Shown piece after piece: positions 28,309 through 35,755 of a stretch of 64,000 nt of DNA. Made by a program: the position numbers and the translations under genes. How positions within the stretch are numbered: position 1 is the stretch's first letter; every line of letters starts with the position of its first letter. The DNA lies in the NCBI GenBank assembly GCA_029776255.1, contig JAKOTN010000159.1:124001-188000 (forward strand). The letters run 5' to 3'. Under the pieces are notes generated by a model. That model was given only the letters and a program-made list of their open reading frames with translations. It did not search any database and was not told the DNA's origin. Source of the DNA: Pseudomonadota bacterium (GTDB lineage Bacteria > Pseudomonadota > Gammaproteobacteria > Burkholderiales > Rhodocyclaceae).

Positions 28309-29712
28309 TCATGTCCGGCGGTCGCCACCCTGCTGCTCGCCGAGCACCGATTGCTCGAGCGCGCCGAATGCCTCCAGCACGTAATTGCCCAAACGGTCGA
28401 GATTCGGCAGTTCATCGGTGGCGATCAGGCCAAAAAACAGCCGGCCCGCATAGCTGAACAAGGTGATGTTCAGCAGATTCCCCGGTGGCAAGGTGCTGAT
28501 TGGATGCAGTTCTTCCATCCGCGCGCCCTGTAGGTACAACACGTTTTCCGGACCCGGCACGTTGGAAACCAGGGTATTGCCGGTTGGCGGCAAACGGTCG
28601 CTGAGCTTGCACATTTCCGCGAGCTGTCCGATCAGGCCGGTGACGATCGTATAGGTTTCGATCGCGTCGGGAGCAACGCTGTCGATCATCGAACGCACGT
28701 TGCGCAGCGAGAAGCCGATGTTGCGCAAGCGCACGTAGGGATCGTCGGTCGGCGTCGACAGTTCGACCTGGATGATGCCGATCTTGTTGCCGCTGCTGGT
28801 GTCCCCTTCCTTGCGCAGATTGACCGGCATCTGAATGGTGATCGGGCGTGTCAGACGGACGCCCTGGTCGCGCAGGTAGCTGTGCAGCGCACCATCCAGA
28901 CAGGTCAGCGCGACATGGTTCAGCGTCGACCGTGTCTTGCGGCGGATCAGGTTGACGCGTTCCATCCCGATGCAAGCGGTCGTAAACTGTCGGCCGGCCG
29001 TGACTTGGCCGGTCAACGGCGTATTGCCGTCGGCGACAAAGGGCAACGAAATGGCGTTCTTGGTCAGCTTGATGCTTTCCAACAGCAACATCGCCGCCAG
29101 ACGCCCGACTCCCAGTACACGCTTGCCGACACCGGAGAGATTGCTCAGCACGGATCGCGCCATTTCTTCCTGACGCGCTTTATCGCGTTTGCCCGACCGG
29201 CGCGGGATGGCCCACAGCGGCCGCAAGCGATGATCGTCGGGGGTGGCGGCGAGCGATTCGATGGCCCAGCGCATCATCGTGACGCCATCGGCACAGGCAT
29301 GGTGCATCTTGACATATATGGCGAACCGCGATTCGCTCAAGCCGTCGATGATATGCACCTCCCAAAGCGGCCGCGAACGGTCCAGCATCGGTTCATGCAG
29401 GGCGGAAACAAAGGCATAAAGTTGGGGACGCTGGTTGTGACCTCGTCGCAGACGGTGGAAAAAGACGTGATCGTTGAGGTCAACGGCGTCGCTTTCCCGC
29501 CAGGTTGGCATGGCGGTCAGCGAAAATTGCAGGATCCGGTTGAACGGCGCGTGCACCTCGGTGACGCCGAGAAAATCGCGGTGCAGATCGGCGGCAAATC
29601 CGGCCTTGGCGCCGGGCGGTCGCTTGTAGATCATCAAACCGCCGACATGTTTCGGACTGTCTTGCGATTCCGCAACGATGAAACCAACATCCAGCAGGGA
29701 CAACGTCTCCAT
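28309..29712 (-). CDS. Wax ester synthase/diacylglycerol O-acyltransferase (WS/DGAT)
   Basis: A 467-residue acyltransferase that makes wax esters or triacylglycerol from acyl-CoA. The N-terminus METLSLLDVGFI fits the family, the active-site motif HHACADG (HHxxxDG, second His at residue 138) lies near VKMHHA, and the C-terminal half has SNVPGPENVLYLQG and LFSYAGRLFFGL. The ATG at 29712 has GGAG eight bases upstream and the usual family start; an in-frame ATG at 29754 lacks a ribosome site. It follows a LysR regulator on the same strand and together with the PHA genes at the right end suggests carbon storage as neutral lipid and polyester. Confidence 0.92.
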   Translation of the reverse strand: METLSLLDVGFIVAESQDSPKHVGGLMIYKRPPGAKAGFAADLHRDFLGVTEVHAPFNRILQFSLTAMPTWRESDAVDLNDHVFFHRLRRGHNQRPQLYAFVSALHEPMLDRSRPLWEVHIIDGLSESRFAIYVKMHHACADGVTMMRWAIESLAATPDDHRLRPLWAIPRRSGKRDKARQEEMARSVLSNLSGVGKRVLGVGRLAAMLLLESIKLTKNAISLPFVADGNTPLTGQVTAGRQFTTACIGMERVNLIRRKTRSTLNHVALTCLDGALHSYLRDQGVRLTRPITIQMPVNLRKEGDTSSGNKIGIIQVELSTPTDDPYVRLRNIGFSLRNVRSMIDSVAPDAIETYTIVTGLIGQLAEMCKLSDRLPPTGNTLVSNVPGPENVLYLQGARMEELHPISTLPPGNLLNITLFSYAGRLFFGLIATDELPNLDRLGNYVLEAFGALEQSVLGEQQGGDRRT

Positions 29713-29787
29713 CGGGCGATCTCCAAGTGGTTTTCTCGCGGACTTGTTGGTCATTTTTTGAAATCTATTATATTAACAAGTTAAATA

Positions 29788-30744
29788 TTATTCTTCGTGC
29801 ACTTTCACCGATTCGACGAGCAGCCAGTCGCGAAAGACACTGACGATTGGACGGTCGGCGACGGCTTCCGGAACCACCAGGTAATACGCTTGCGCGCGGT
29901 GAATCACAATGTCGAAAGGCATGATCAGGCGACCGGCGGCAACCTCGGCCTCGACTAGCGGTTTCGAGGCCAGGGCGACACCGACGCCGTCGATTGCCGC
30001 CGAGAGTACCAGACCTGGATCGCTAAAATGCGTGCCGGCATCGGGAGAAATGCCGGTGACGCCTGCCAGTTGCAACCACTCGGCCCACAGCGGCCGATCC
30101 AGCAATTCGATCTTCGATTCGTCGTGCAGCAAATTATGGCGCCGCAAATCGTTCGGCGTGGTCAAGGGACGCATCCCGTACAACAAACGCGGGCTGCAAA
30201 CCGCGGTGTAAGTCGGCACGAACAGGCGGTCGACCCGGCAGCCATCGTAGCGACCATTGCCGAAACGAATGAAAACCTCGCTTTCGTCATCGCGCACGTC
30301 TACGCCTTCCAGGCCCGAAACACCCGATGGCGCGTGCGTGTCGATGGCGTCCATGGATGTTCCCATGTGCAGTTCAATTTCAGGATGCGCCGCGGTGAAC
30401 GCCGGTAAATGACGGATCAGCCAGCGGCTGGCGAACGCCGGCGGCGAAGTCACCAGCAAGCGCCCACTCGCTTCGTGTCGGCGGGTGCTCTCGATGGCGG
30501 CGGCGAAACATTCCAGACCTTCCCGGACCTTCGGCAGCATCGCCTGCCCTTCGTGAGTCAGTTGCAAGGCGCGCGTCAAGCGATGAAAAAGCGGGAATCC
30601 CAAATAATCTTCCAGGCCGCGAATCTGATGACTGATGGCGGTTGGCGTAACCGACAATTCGTGACCGGCATCCTTGAAGCTAAGGTGGCGAGCGGCCGCT
30701 TCAAAGGCGCGTAGGGCATTCAACGGCGGCAGACGGTAGGTCAT
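29788..30744 (-). CDS. LysR-family transcriptional regulator (GcvA-like)
   Basis: A 318-residue LysR regulator. The N-terminal winged helix-turn-helix contains LNALRAFEAAARHLSFKDA and VTPTAISHQIRGLEDYLG, the form seen in the GcvA/AmpR subgroup; a linker helix and a periplasmic-binding-like effector domain follow. It lies directly upstream of the WS/DGAT gene on the same strand (75 bases, AT-rich spacer with a TTAAC-AA-GTTAA palindrome at 29773-29784), and divergent to a 59-codon gene, with an inverted repeat between them. Regulation of either neighbour is inference from position; the effector is unknown. Confidence 0.93.
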   Translation of the reverse strand: MTYRLPPLNALRAFEAAARHLSFKDAGHELSVTPTAISHQIRGLEDYLGFPLFHRLTRALQLTHEGQAMLPKVREGLECFAAAIESTRRHEASGRLLVTSPPAFASRWLIRHLPAFTAAHPEIELHMGTSMDAIDTHAPSGVSGLEGVDVRDDESEVFIRFGNGRYDGCRVDRLFVPTYTAVCSPRLLYGMRPLTTPNDLRRHNLLHDESKIELLDRPLWAEWLQLAGVTGISPDAGTHFSDPGLVLSAAIDGVGVALASKPLVEAEVAAGRLIMPFDIVIHRAQAYYLVVPEAVADRPIVSVFRDWLLVESVKVHEE

Positions 30745-30781
30745 ATAGCTGAGATTTTCTCATGTATCGGATGATTATTGA

Positions 30782-30803
30782 TCGTTTGTGGCACGACAAA
30801 CGA
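30782..30803. promoter_or_regulatory. Perfect inverted repeat, candidate LysR operator
   Basis: TCGTTTGT at 30782-30789 and ACAAACGA at 30796-30803 are exact inverse complements separated by six bases. The site is 38 bases before the LysR start and overlaps the -35 region of the divergent small gene, the usual placement of a LysR-type autoregulatory site. Confidence 0.6.
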
Positions 30804-30814
30804 CAACCTAAAGT
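30786..30814 (+). promoter_or_regulatory. Candidate promoter of the 59-codon gene
   Basis: TTGTGG (30786-30791) and TAAAGT (30809-30814) are 17 bases apart, each matching consensus at four of six positions. The -35 lies inside the inverted repeat, consistent with control by the bound regulator. Confidence 0.45.
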
Positions 30815-30856
30815 GAGTCCATACTCAATAAAGAGAGCAACTCAAGGAAGAGCAAC

Positions 30857-31036
30857 ATGAAAACCGATCTCACTCGCGAACAAATCATGCTTATCGTCGA
30901 TCACGCCCGTCATCAACGCAGCGTCGCCAGCGGCGAAGTTAGCGCCGTCTTTCTTCGTAAGTCCGCGCTATGGCTCGGGCACGGTATCGACAAGTTCCTT
31001 CATCTGTTGTTGATGTCACCCACCGCGCATCGCTGA
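30857..31036 (+). CDS. Small protein of unknown function (59 residues)
   Basis: An open frame of 59 codons starting MKTDLTREQIMLIVDHAR and ending in a hydrophobic helix-like LWLGHGIDKFLHLLLM before SPTAHR. It has its own signals: a candidate promoter at 30786-30814, an AAGGAAGAG ribosome site six bases before the ATG, and a terminator 45 bases after the stop. I do not recognise the family. Its divergent position to a LysR gene with a palindrome between suggests regulation by that protein. The C-terminal amphipathic segment could associate with membrane. Confidence 0.7.
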   Translation: MKTDLTREQIMLIVDHARHQRSVASGEVSAVFLRKSALWLGHGIDKFLHLLLMSPTAHR

Positions 31037-31080
31037 TAACAACGGGACGCCGCACGGCGACGGCGCGGCATCGCCAGGAG

Positions 31081-31115
31081 GCGCGGCAAGGCGGACCCTT
31101 CGCCGCGCTTTTTTT
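31081..31115 (+). terminator. Rho-independent terminator after the 59-codon gene
   Basis: GCGCGGC (31081-31087) pairs with GCCGCGC (31102-31108), with AAGG/CCTT extending the stem through a small bulge, and seven T residues follow (31109-31115). It makes the short gene a self-contained transcription unit. Confidence 0.85.
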
Positions 31116-31266
31116 AATTTGTTTCCGCCCATCGAACGCGCCGCGACTTTTGGGCGCGAAATCGACGACAATTCCATTTTCGTTGAAAGTCTTCTTCTGA
31201 CCAGCGCCCTGCCCCGTTCGGCACGTGCCGACCTCCGCCATTGCCGTCCTTGACAGAGGCTGAACC

Positions 31267-31692
31267 ATGCCCCGCATTCACATCGATTTGCCCGAAAAAT
31301 TTTCTTTCTCAACGGAAATCGTACTTTATATCGGTCATATGAACTATGGCGGCCATCTTGACAACGCCCTGTTGCTGGCAGTGGTGTCGGAAGCGCGGCT
31401 GCGTTTTTTCAAGTCGCTGGGCTACACCGAACTGGACGTCGACGGCGTCGGCATCGTCGTCGCCGACGCGGCGGTGCAATACCGTTCCGAAGCCTTCCAC
31501 GGCGAGATAATGACGGTCGAAATGGCCGCCGGCGATTTCGGCGGCAAGGGTTGCGATCTGCCATGGCGAATGACCGACAAAGCAACGCGGCGTGAAGTCG
31601 CCCGCGGCAAGACCGGCATCGTCTTCTTCAATTACGGCGAGCGCAAGACCGCCGCCGTTCCCGAGAATTTCCGTCGTCGCGCCGGCGGCTGA
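31267..31692 (+). CDS. Hotdog-fold thioesterase family protein
   Basis: A 141-residue protein with the 4-hydroxybenzoyl-CoA thioesterase-type hotdog fold: VLYIGHMNYGGHLDNALLL replaces the family sequence D-x-x-G-H-V-N-N-x-x-Y, and VVADAAVQYRSEAFHGE matches the second half-sheet. The usual catalytic Asp is not obvious because the position before the GH pair is Tyr-Ile, so activity is uncertain. An acyl-CoA substrate is the family assumption. It converges on the CBS-nucleotidyltransferase gene with an 11-base gap. Confidence 0.8.
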   Translation: MPRIHIDLPEKFSFSTEIVLYIGHMNYGGHLDNALLLAVVSEARLRFFKSLGYTELDVDGVGIVVADAAVQYRSEAFHGEIMTVEMAAGDFGGKGCDLPWRMTDKATRREVARGKTGIVFFNYGERKTAAVPENFRRRAGG

Positions 31693-31703
31693 GCAACGGT
31701 GCG

Positions 31704-33164
31704 TTAGACGGGTGCATACGCCCGCGCCAGTCCTCTCTGCAAGCCTTGGATTTGCTTGAATGTTTCTTTAAGAATCAGCCGGTCGAGTTCGTGCAGGTCG
31801 TCGGGATCGACCCGGTTGCTCAATCCGCCCGGGCGACCGCTCATTTGTTGTTCGAGGCGAATGCGCTGGATGTGATGGAAGGCGTCGATCGTTGCCGCCA
31901 TCTGTTCCGGCGTATTGCCCATCCGTTCGCCAACCGCACGCAAGCGTTCGACGGTATTGGTATCGGAAATTCCTTGCGCTAAAGCGTGAATGCGCGCGGC
32001 GTCGACCAAGGGGCGCGAGCCATGTTTTTTTAGATCGATGGTATGCGGGAAATCCTTGCTGTATTCGTAGCGAAAACCGTTGCGCCAATTGAGCGGCGAC
32101 TCCCAGTTCAGCGTGTTTTCGACCATCGCGCGCAGGAACAGCGGATAGGATGGCGCCCTGGCGAGCAGCCAGTCGCGGAGTTCGGTGGCCAGCGCCTCGT
32201 GCCCGTAGAGCGCGCGGAAATCGAAGAAAATGCACGAATTGAGCAAAGCCTCCGGTTGCGGCGAAGTCAGCCAGGCGTCGAATGCCGTCCGCCATTCGTC
32301 GGCCGAAAGGCACCACTGCCGGTTGCCGGCCATGATATTTCCCTTGCACAAGGGGAAACCGCAGTCATCGAGTGCCTCGTTCACCGCCCGGGCGAATGGA
32401 AGAAAATCCTCGCGCAGGCTATCCGCGTGCGCCTTGGAATCGGCGGCGAATAACAAGCCGTTATCTTGATCGGTGGCCAGGGTTTGTTCGAGTCGGCCCT
32501 CCGAACCGAACACCAGCCAGCACCACGGCACATATGGCAATTCGAATTGTCCGGCGACCAACTCGATGACTTGCAGGGTCAACAGATCGTTGAGCGCGGA
32601 CAGACGGTGGCACAACGTTTCGGCGCTCAGGCGCTCGGCAACCAACCGGATCACGAAGCGTCGGATATCGCCGGCCAGTGCCACCAGCGTTGGCAGATCG
32701 CGCGCGGCGAGAATGGCGGTCACCAACTCGGCGCTTTGCACGCCGGGCAAGGTATACAAGTCGCTCTGCGATACCACGTTGAAAAAACGGCCGTCGGCTT
32801 CAGTGAGCACCAAATGGCGGACGCCGCGCCGGACCATCACCACGCTGGCTTGATGGACGGTGCTGTCCGCCGGAATGGTGATCAGGCCGCCGGTCATCAC
32901 CGTCACGATCGACGCCTGCAGGTCGCAGGCTTCGATGGCGATCCGGCGCACCACGTCCTTCAGGGTGACGATCCCCAACGGCATCCGGCCGCTGTCGTCG
33001 AGCACCACCACGGCATCGGCGCGCGTCTCGTCGAGCAGCAACAGCGTGTCGCGCACGCTGGCGCCAGGCGCGACGCTCAAGGCCTGCCGGCGAACCAGAT
33101 GCCGCAGTGCGGCGTACGGCGAAAACGAAGAAATCCGCCGCGACTCAGTATTTGAGTCGGGCAT
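31704..33164 (-). CDS. CBS-domain DUF294 nucleotidyltransferase-like protein
   Basis: A 486-residue soluble protein, last gene of the signalling operon. Residues about 25-140 are two CBS domains (adenine-nucleotide sensors), and from about 165 a DUF294 region with the nucleotidyltransferase signature FGSEGRLEQTLATDQDNGL (Gly210; metal-type Asp222 and Asp224). The C-terminal DUF294 part, related to the regulatory nucleotidyltransferase region of GlnD-like proteins, runs to about 440. It may modify a protein or a nucleotide in response to adenylate level, but no target is known. The start overlaps the exonuclease-fusion gene by 20 bases, so the two are translated together. Confidence 0.87.
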   Translation of the reverse strand: MPDSNTESRRISSFSPYAALRHLVRRQALSVAPGASVRDTLLLLDETRADAVVVLDDSGRMPLGIVTLKDVVRRIAIEACDLQASIVTVMTGGLITIPADSTVHQASVVMVRRGVRHLVLTEADGRFFNVVSQSDLYTLPGVQSAELVTAILAARDLPTLVALAGDIRRFVIRLVAERLSAETLCHRLSALNDLLTLQVIELVAGQFELPYVPWCWLVFGSEGRLEQTLATDQDNGLLFAADSKAHADSLREDFLPFARAVNEALDDCGFPLCKGNIMAGNRQWCLSADEWRTAFDAWLTSPQPEALLNSCIFFDFRALYGHEALATELRDWLLARAPSYPLFLRAMVENTLNWESPLNWRNGFRYEYSKDFPHTIDLKKHGSRPLVDAARIHALAQGISDTNTVERLRAVGERMGNTPEQMAATIDAFHHIQRIRLEQQMSGRPGGLSNRVDPDDLHELDRLILKETFKQIQGLQRGLARAYAPV

Positions 33165-35340
33165 GGTAGGTCCGCTGGCTGGCTTCGCGCGCCTGCCGCA
33201 GCGTGGTGATTCCTTTTTCCGCCAGCAGGGGAAGCATTTTCAGGAACACCTCGCCGGTGACCATCGCATCGCCCAAGGCGGTGTGCCGTCCGAATACCGA
33301 AACGCCCAGTCGTTCCGCAATGGCTTCCAGCCGATGGCTGCTCTGGTTCGGATGCAGTACCGCCGACAGCAACAGGGTATCGAGCACCGGCTGTTCGAAA
33401 CGGATACCGGTCTGTTTTTCCTTCAGTTGCAGGAAACGCATGTCGAAGGCGGCGTTATGGCCAACCAGCACGGTATCGGCGCAAAACGCGTGGAAAGCGG
33501 GCAGCACGCTGTCGATGGCCGGCTGCCCGACCAGCAATTCGGGAGTAATGCCGTGAATCCCGATCGATTCGCGCGACAATTCCCGGCGCGGGTCGATCAA
33601 TTGATCGAAGCACTCGTGTTTCAACAAGCGACGATTGACGATCCGGGTGGCACCGATCTGGATGATTTCGTCGCCTTCGGACGGTTGCAGGCCGGTGGTT
33701 TCGGTGTCGAAGATGGTGTACGACAGTTCGGCGAGCGGTCGGTCATCCAGTTCATGGCCGCTGCTCGACCAAAGGAACAGATCGAAATCGTAGAACTCCG
33801 GCCGGTCGCCTTCATCGGCGGCGACAATGGCCCGCGGCAGATCCGTCGGCGCCTCGCAGGCCGGCAGGATGGTCCGGAAAAAGGCGCGATGCGATACCCG
33901 TTCCCGCTGGAACCAGATGTCGCCATTGCAGCGCTCCATCACCTCGATGACGCTCAGCGGCGACGATTCGCTGCCGATGATCATCGGCTCCTGTAGCCAG
34001 CTCATCGCCGTTTCGTTGTTCATGAACGTGCCGAGCCAGGACAGATCGAACTGTGCCAACTGGCCGGCGCGAATCAAGGATAAACGCACCTCGCGCACTT
34101 CGTATTCGTCCTGAAGACGCAATGCCAGGTAACGCAGGGCCTGTAGCAGTCCAAAACTGTCGACGCGCAGCCACAAGTCGTCGTCGACGGTCTCGGTTTT
34201 TACCGCCAGCGGCCGCGACTCGTTCGCGCGCCGCTCGCCGATGCGCCGCGCCGCCACCTCGACCAGTTCGGCGCCGAGAATTTCCTCGAGCAGCCAGCGT
34301 TCGCGCAGATCGTTGGAAAATGCCGCCGCCGCGTTCTCGAACCGCGCGGACAGGGTTTTCGCTTCGTCGCGAATGGCGTCCAGGAAGCGGTCACGCTGTT
34401 GCGGCGGCATGTCGGAAAAATCGGACAACATTTCGGCCGCCGCGCGGATGCTGCCCAAGGGTCCGCGCCCGCCTTCGATCAGCGACTGGATCAGCGCGTC
34501 GCGGCGAGCATGCCGTTCATTACTGCCGGTGACATCGTCCAGAACGAGCACGAAACCGGTCACCGAGAGAGCGCCGACCTGTGCGCTGTGCGCGGCGTCG
34601 CCGCCGAGAACCGGCGACATGTGGGCGCGCAACAGCCGTCCGGCGCGCGTGGCGGTGACGAACTGCGCCGAGCCGATCAGTTTCTTGCTCTCCGCGCCCG
34701 TCTGCTCGCGACTGGCCTGCTGCAAACGCTCAAGCGCGTGCTCGATCAGGGCGCGGTCGAAAACGGTGTAAATCGAACGGCCAAGCCCCAGCAGATCGGC
34801 ATTGCTACCGTCCGCGCCGGCCGAGAGTTCCTGTTTGGCGCGCTGGTTGTACAGCAGCACGCGGCCATCGAGGTTGCAGACCACCACGCTCTGGCTCAGG
34901 TCGGCCATCAACGCCGCCAAGCGCCCACGCTCCTCCTCAAGCGACGCACGCGCGTCGCGCACCCGTTCGGCGACATCGCTCTGCAAGGCTTCGCGCACCG
35001 CCAGCAACTGGTTGGCGGCCTGGCCAAGCGCTTGCAGCTCGCGGGAATCATACGCGGCAAGACGCAGACCGCTGTGCGCCACGGCGGCGGTCAGTTCTTC
35101 GGCCATCCGCAGCGGCGCGGCCACGTACAGGGCGTGCAGTCGGACAACGCCCCAGCCGGCTACCGCGCACGCCGCCATCGCCAGAACCAGCAGGGAGACG
35201 ATCCGTTCTTCCGGCGTTCGGGCGGCACCGTGCGCCTCGGCTTCGCTGGCCAGCATCAAGGCCGCCGTCGCGCCGACCACCAGCAGCACGAACAGGCCGG
35301 CAAAGACCAAGGCGACGATCAGCTTGCGCGTCGGTTTCAT
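33145..35340 (-). CDS. Membrane PAS/pseudo-histidine-kinase fused to a DEDDh 3'-5' exonuclease
   Basis: A 731-residue fusion. Two membrane helices at the N-terminus (about 8-30 and 48-68) are followed by a HAMP/coiled-coil stretch, a PAS-like domain (about 145-270), a region aligned with HisKA and ATPase domains (about 280-500), and a C-terminal DnaQ-type exonuclease with all DEDDh residues: FDTETTG (Asp545, Glu547), GHNAAFD (Asp633), HTALGDA (His686, Asp691). The kinase-like part reads EGGRGPLGSI where the phospho-accepting His should be, and lacks the GTGLGL box, so it is probably not a kinase. It starts directly at the stop codon of the receiver gene. Function unknown; signal-dependent nuclease action on nucleic acid or nucleotides is inference. 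Confidence 0.85.
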   Translation of the reverse strand: MKPTRKLIVALVFAGLFVLLVVGATAALMLASEAEAHGAARTPEERIVSLLVLAMAACAVAGWGVVRLHALYVAAPLRMAEELTAAVAHSGLRLAAYDSRELQALGQAANQLLAVREALQSDVAERVRDARASLEEERGRLAALMADLSQSVVVCNLDGRVLLYNQRAKQELSAGADGSNADLLGLGRSIYTVFDRALIEHALERLQQASREQTGAESKKLIGSAQFVTATRAGRLLRAHMSPVLGGDAAHSAQVGALSVTGFVLVLDDVTGSNERHARRDALIQSLIEGGRGPLGSIRAAAEMLSDFSDMPPQQRDRFLDAIRDEAKTLSARFENAAAAFSNDLRERWLLEEILGAELVEVAARRIGERRANESRPLAVKTETVDDDLWLRVDSFGLLQALRYLALRLQDEYEVREVRLSLIRAGQLAQFDLSWLGTFMNNETAMSWLQEPMIIGSESSPLSVIEVMERCNGDIWFQRERVSHRAFFRTILPACEAPTDLPRAIVAADEGDRPEFYDFDLFLWSSSGHELDDRPLAELSYTIFDTETTGLQPSEGDEIIQIGATRIVNRRLLKHECFDQLIDPRRELSRESIGIHGITPELLVGQPAIDSVLPAFHAFCADTVLVGHNAAFDMRFLQLKEKQTGIRFEQPVLDTLLLSAVLHPNQSSHRLEAIAERLGVSVFGRHTALGDAMVTGEVFLKMLPLLAEKGITTLRQAREASQRTYHARLKY

Positions 35341-35709
35341 CTACATTCCGAGAAGCTTGCGCACCTCGGCGAGCAACTCCTTGGTCGAAAAGGGTTTGGT
35401 CATGTAGCCGTCGGCGCCCAGGCCCAACCCTTTGCTGACTTCGGTATCGCGCCCCTTGGCGGTTAACATCAGGATGCGCGTGTCGCTCAGATCGGGGTCG
35501 GCGCGCACCGCCTGACAAACGTCGAAACCGTTCATCTTCGGCATCATCACGTCGAGCAGCACCAGATCCGGCTTTTCGCCGCGCACCTTGGCCAACGCCT
35601 CTTCGCCATCGCCGGCCACCTGTACGTCGAAGCCTTCTCGACGCAGCAGGAATTCGATCGAGATGACGATGTTTTGCTCGTCGTCGGCAATCAGTATTTT
35701 TTTGCTCAT
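35341..35709 (-). CDS. Single-domain response regulator
   Basis: A 122-residue CheY-like receiver without output domain. It has the acidic pair in ILIADDEQ, the phosphorylated Asp53 in LLDVMMPKMNGFD, the Thr in MLTAKG and the Lys in YMTKPFS. It lies between the transporter-kinase and the exonuclease fusion in one operon and is the natural phosphorylation target of that kinase. With no DNA-binding domain, it must act by protein contact, perhaps on the pseudo-kinase fusion next door. Start at ATG 35709 matches the receiver fold; six extra codons are possible. Confidence 0.93.
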   Translation of the reverse strand: MSKKILIADDEQNIVISIEFLLRREGFDVQVAGDGEEALAKVRGEKPDLVLLDVMMPKMNGFDVCQAVRADPDLSDTRILMLTAKGRDTEVSKGLGLGADGYMTKPFSTKELLAEVRKLLGM

Positions 35710-35755
35710 CAGTACTCCGATCATCAAAAAACACGCGGGGCGGGCAGGCCGCTGG

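Noticed and set aside
28211-28330. tRNA-Arg(CCT) as an integration site of a mobile island
   Set aside because: No integrase gene and no second copy of the tRNA 3' end was seen nearby; flanking genes look native.
29773-29784. TTAAC-AA-GTTAA palindrome between the LysR and WS/DGAT genes as a terminator
   Set aside because: Five-base AT-rich arms are too weak for a terminator; mentioned only as a possible protein site in the LysR entry.
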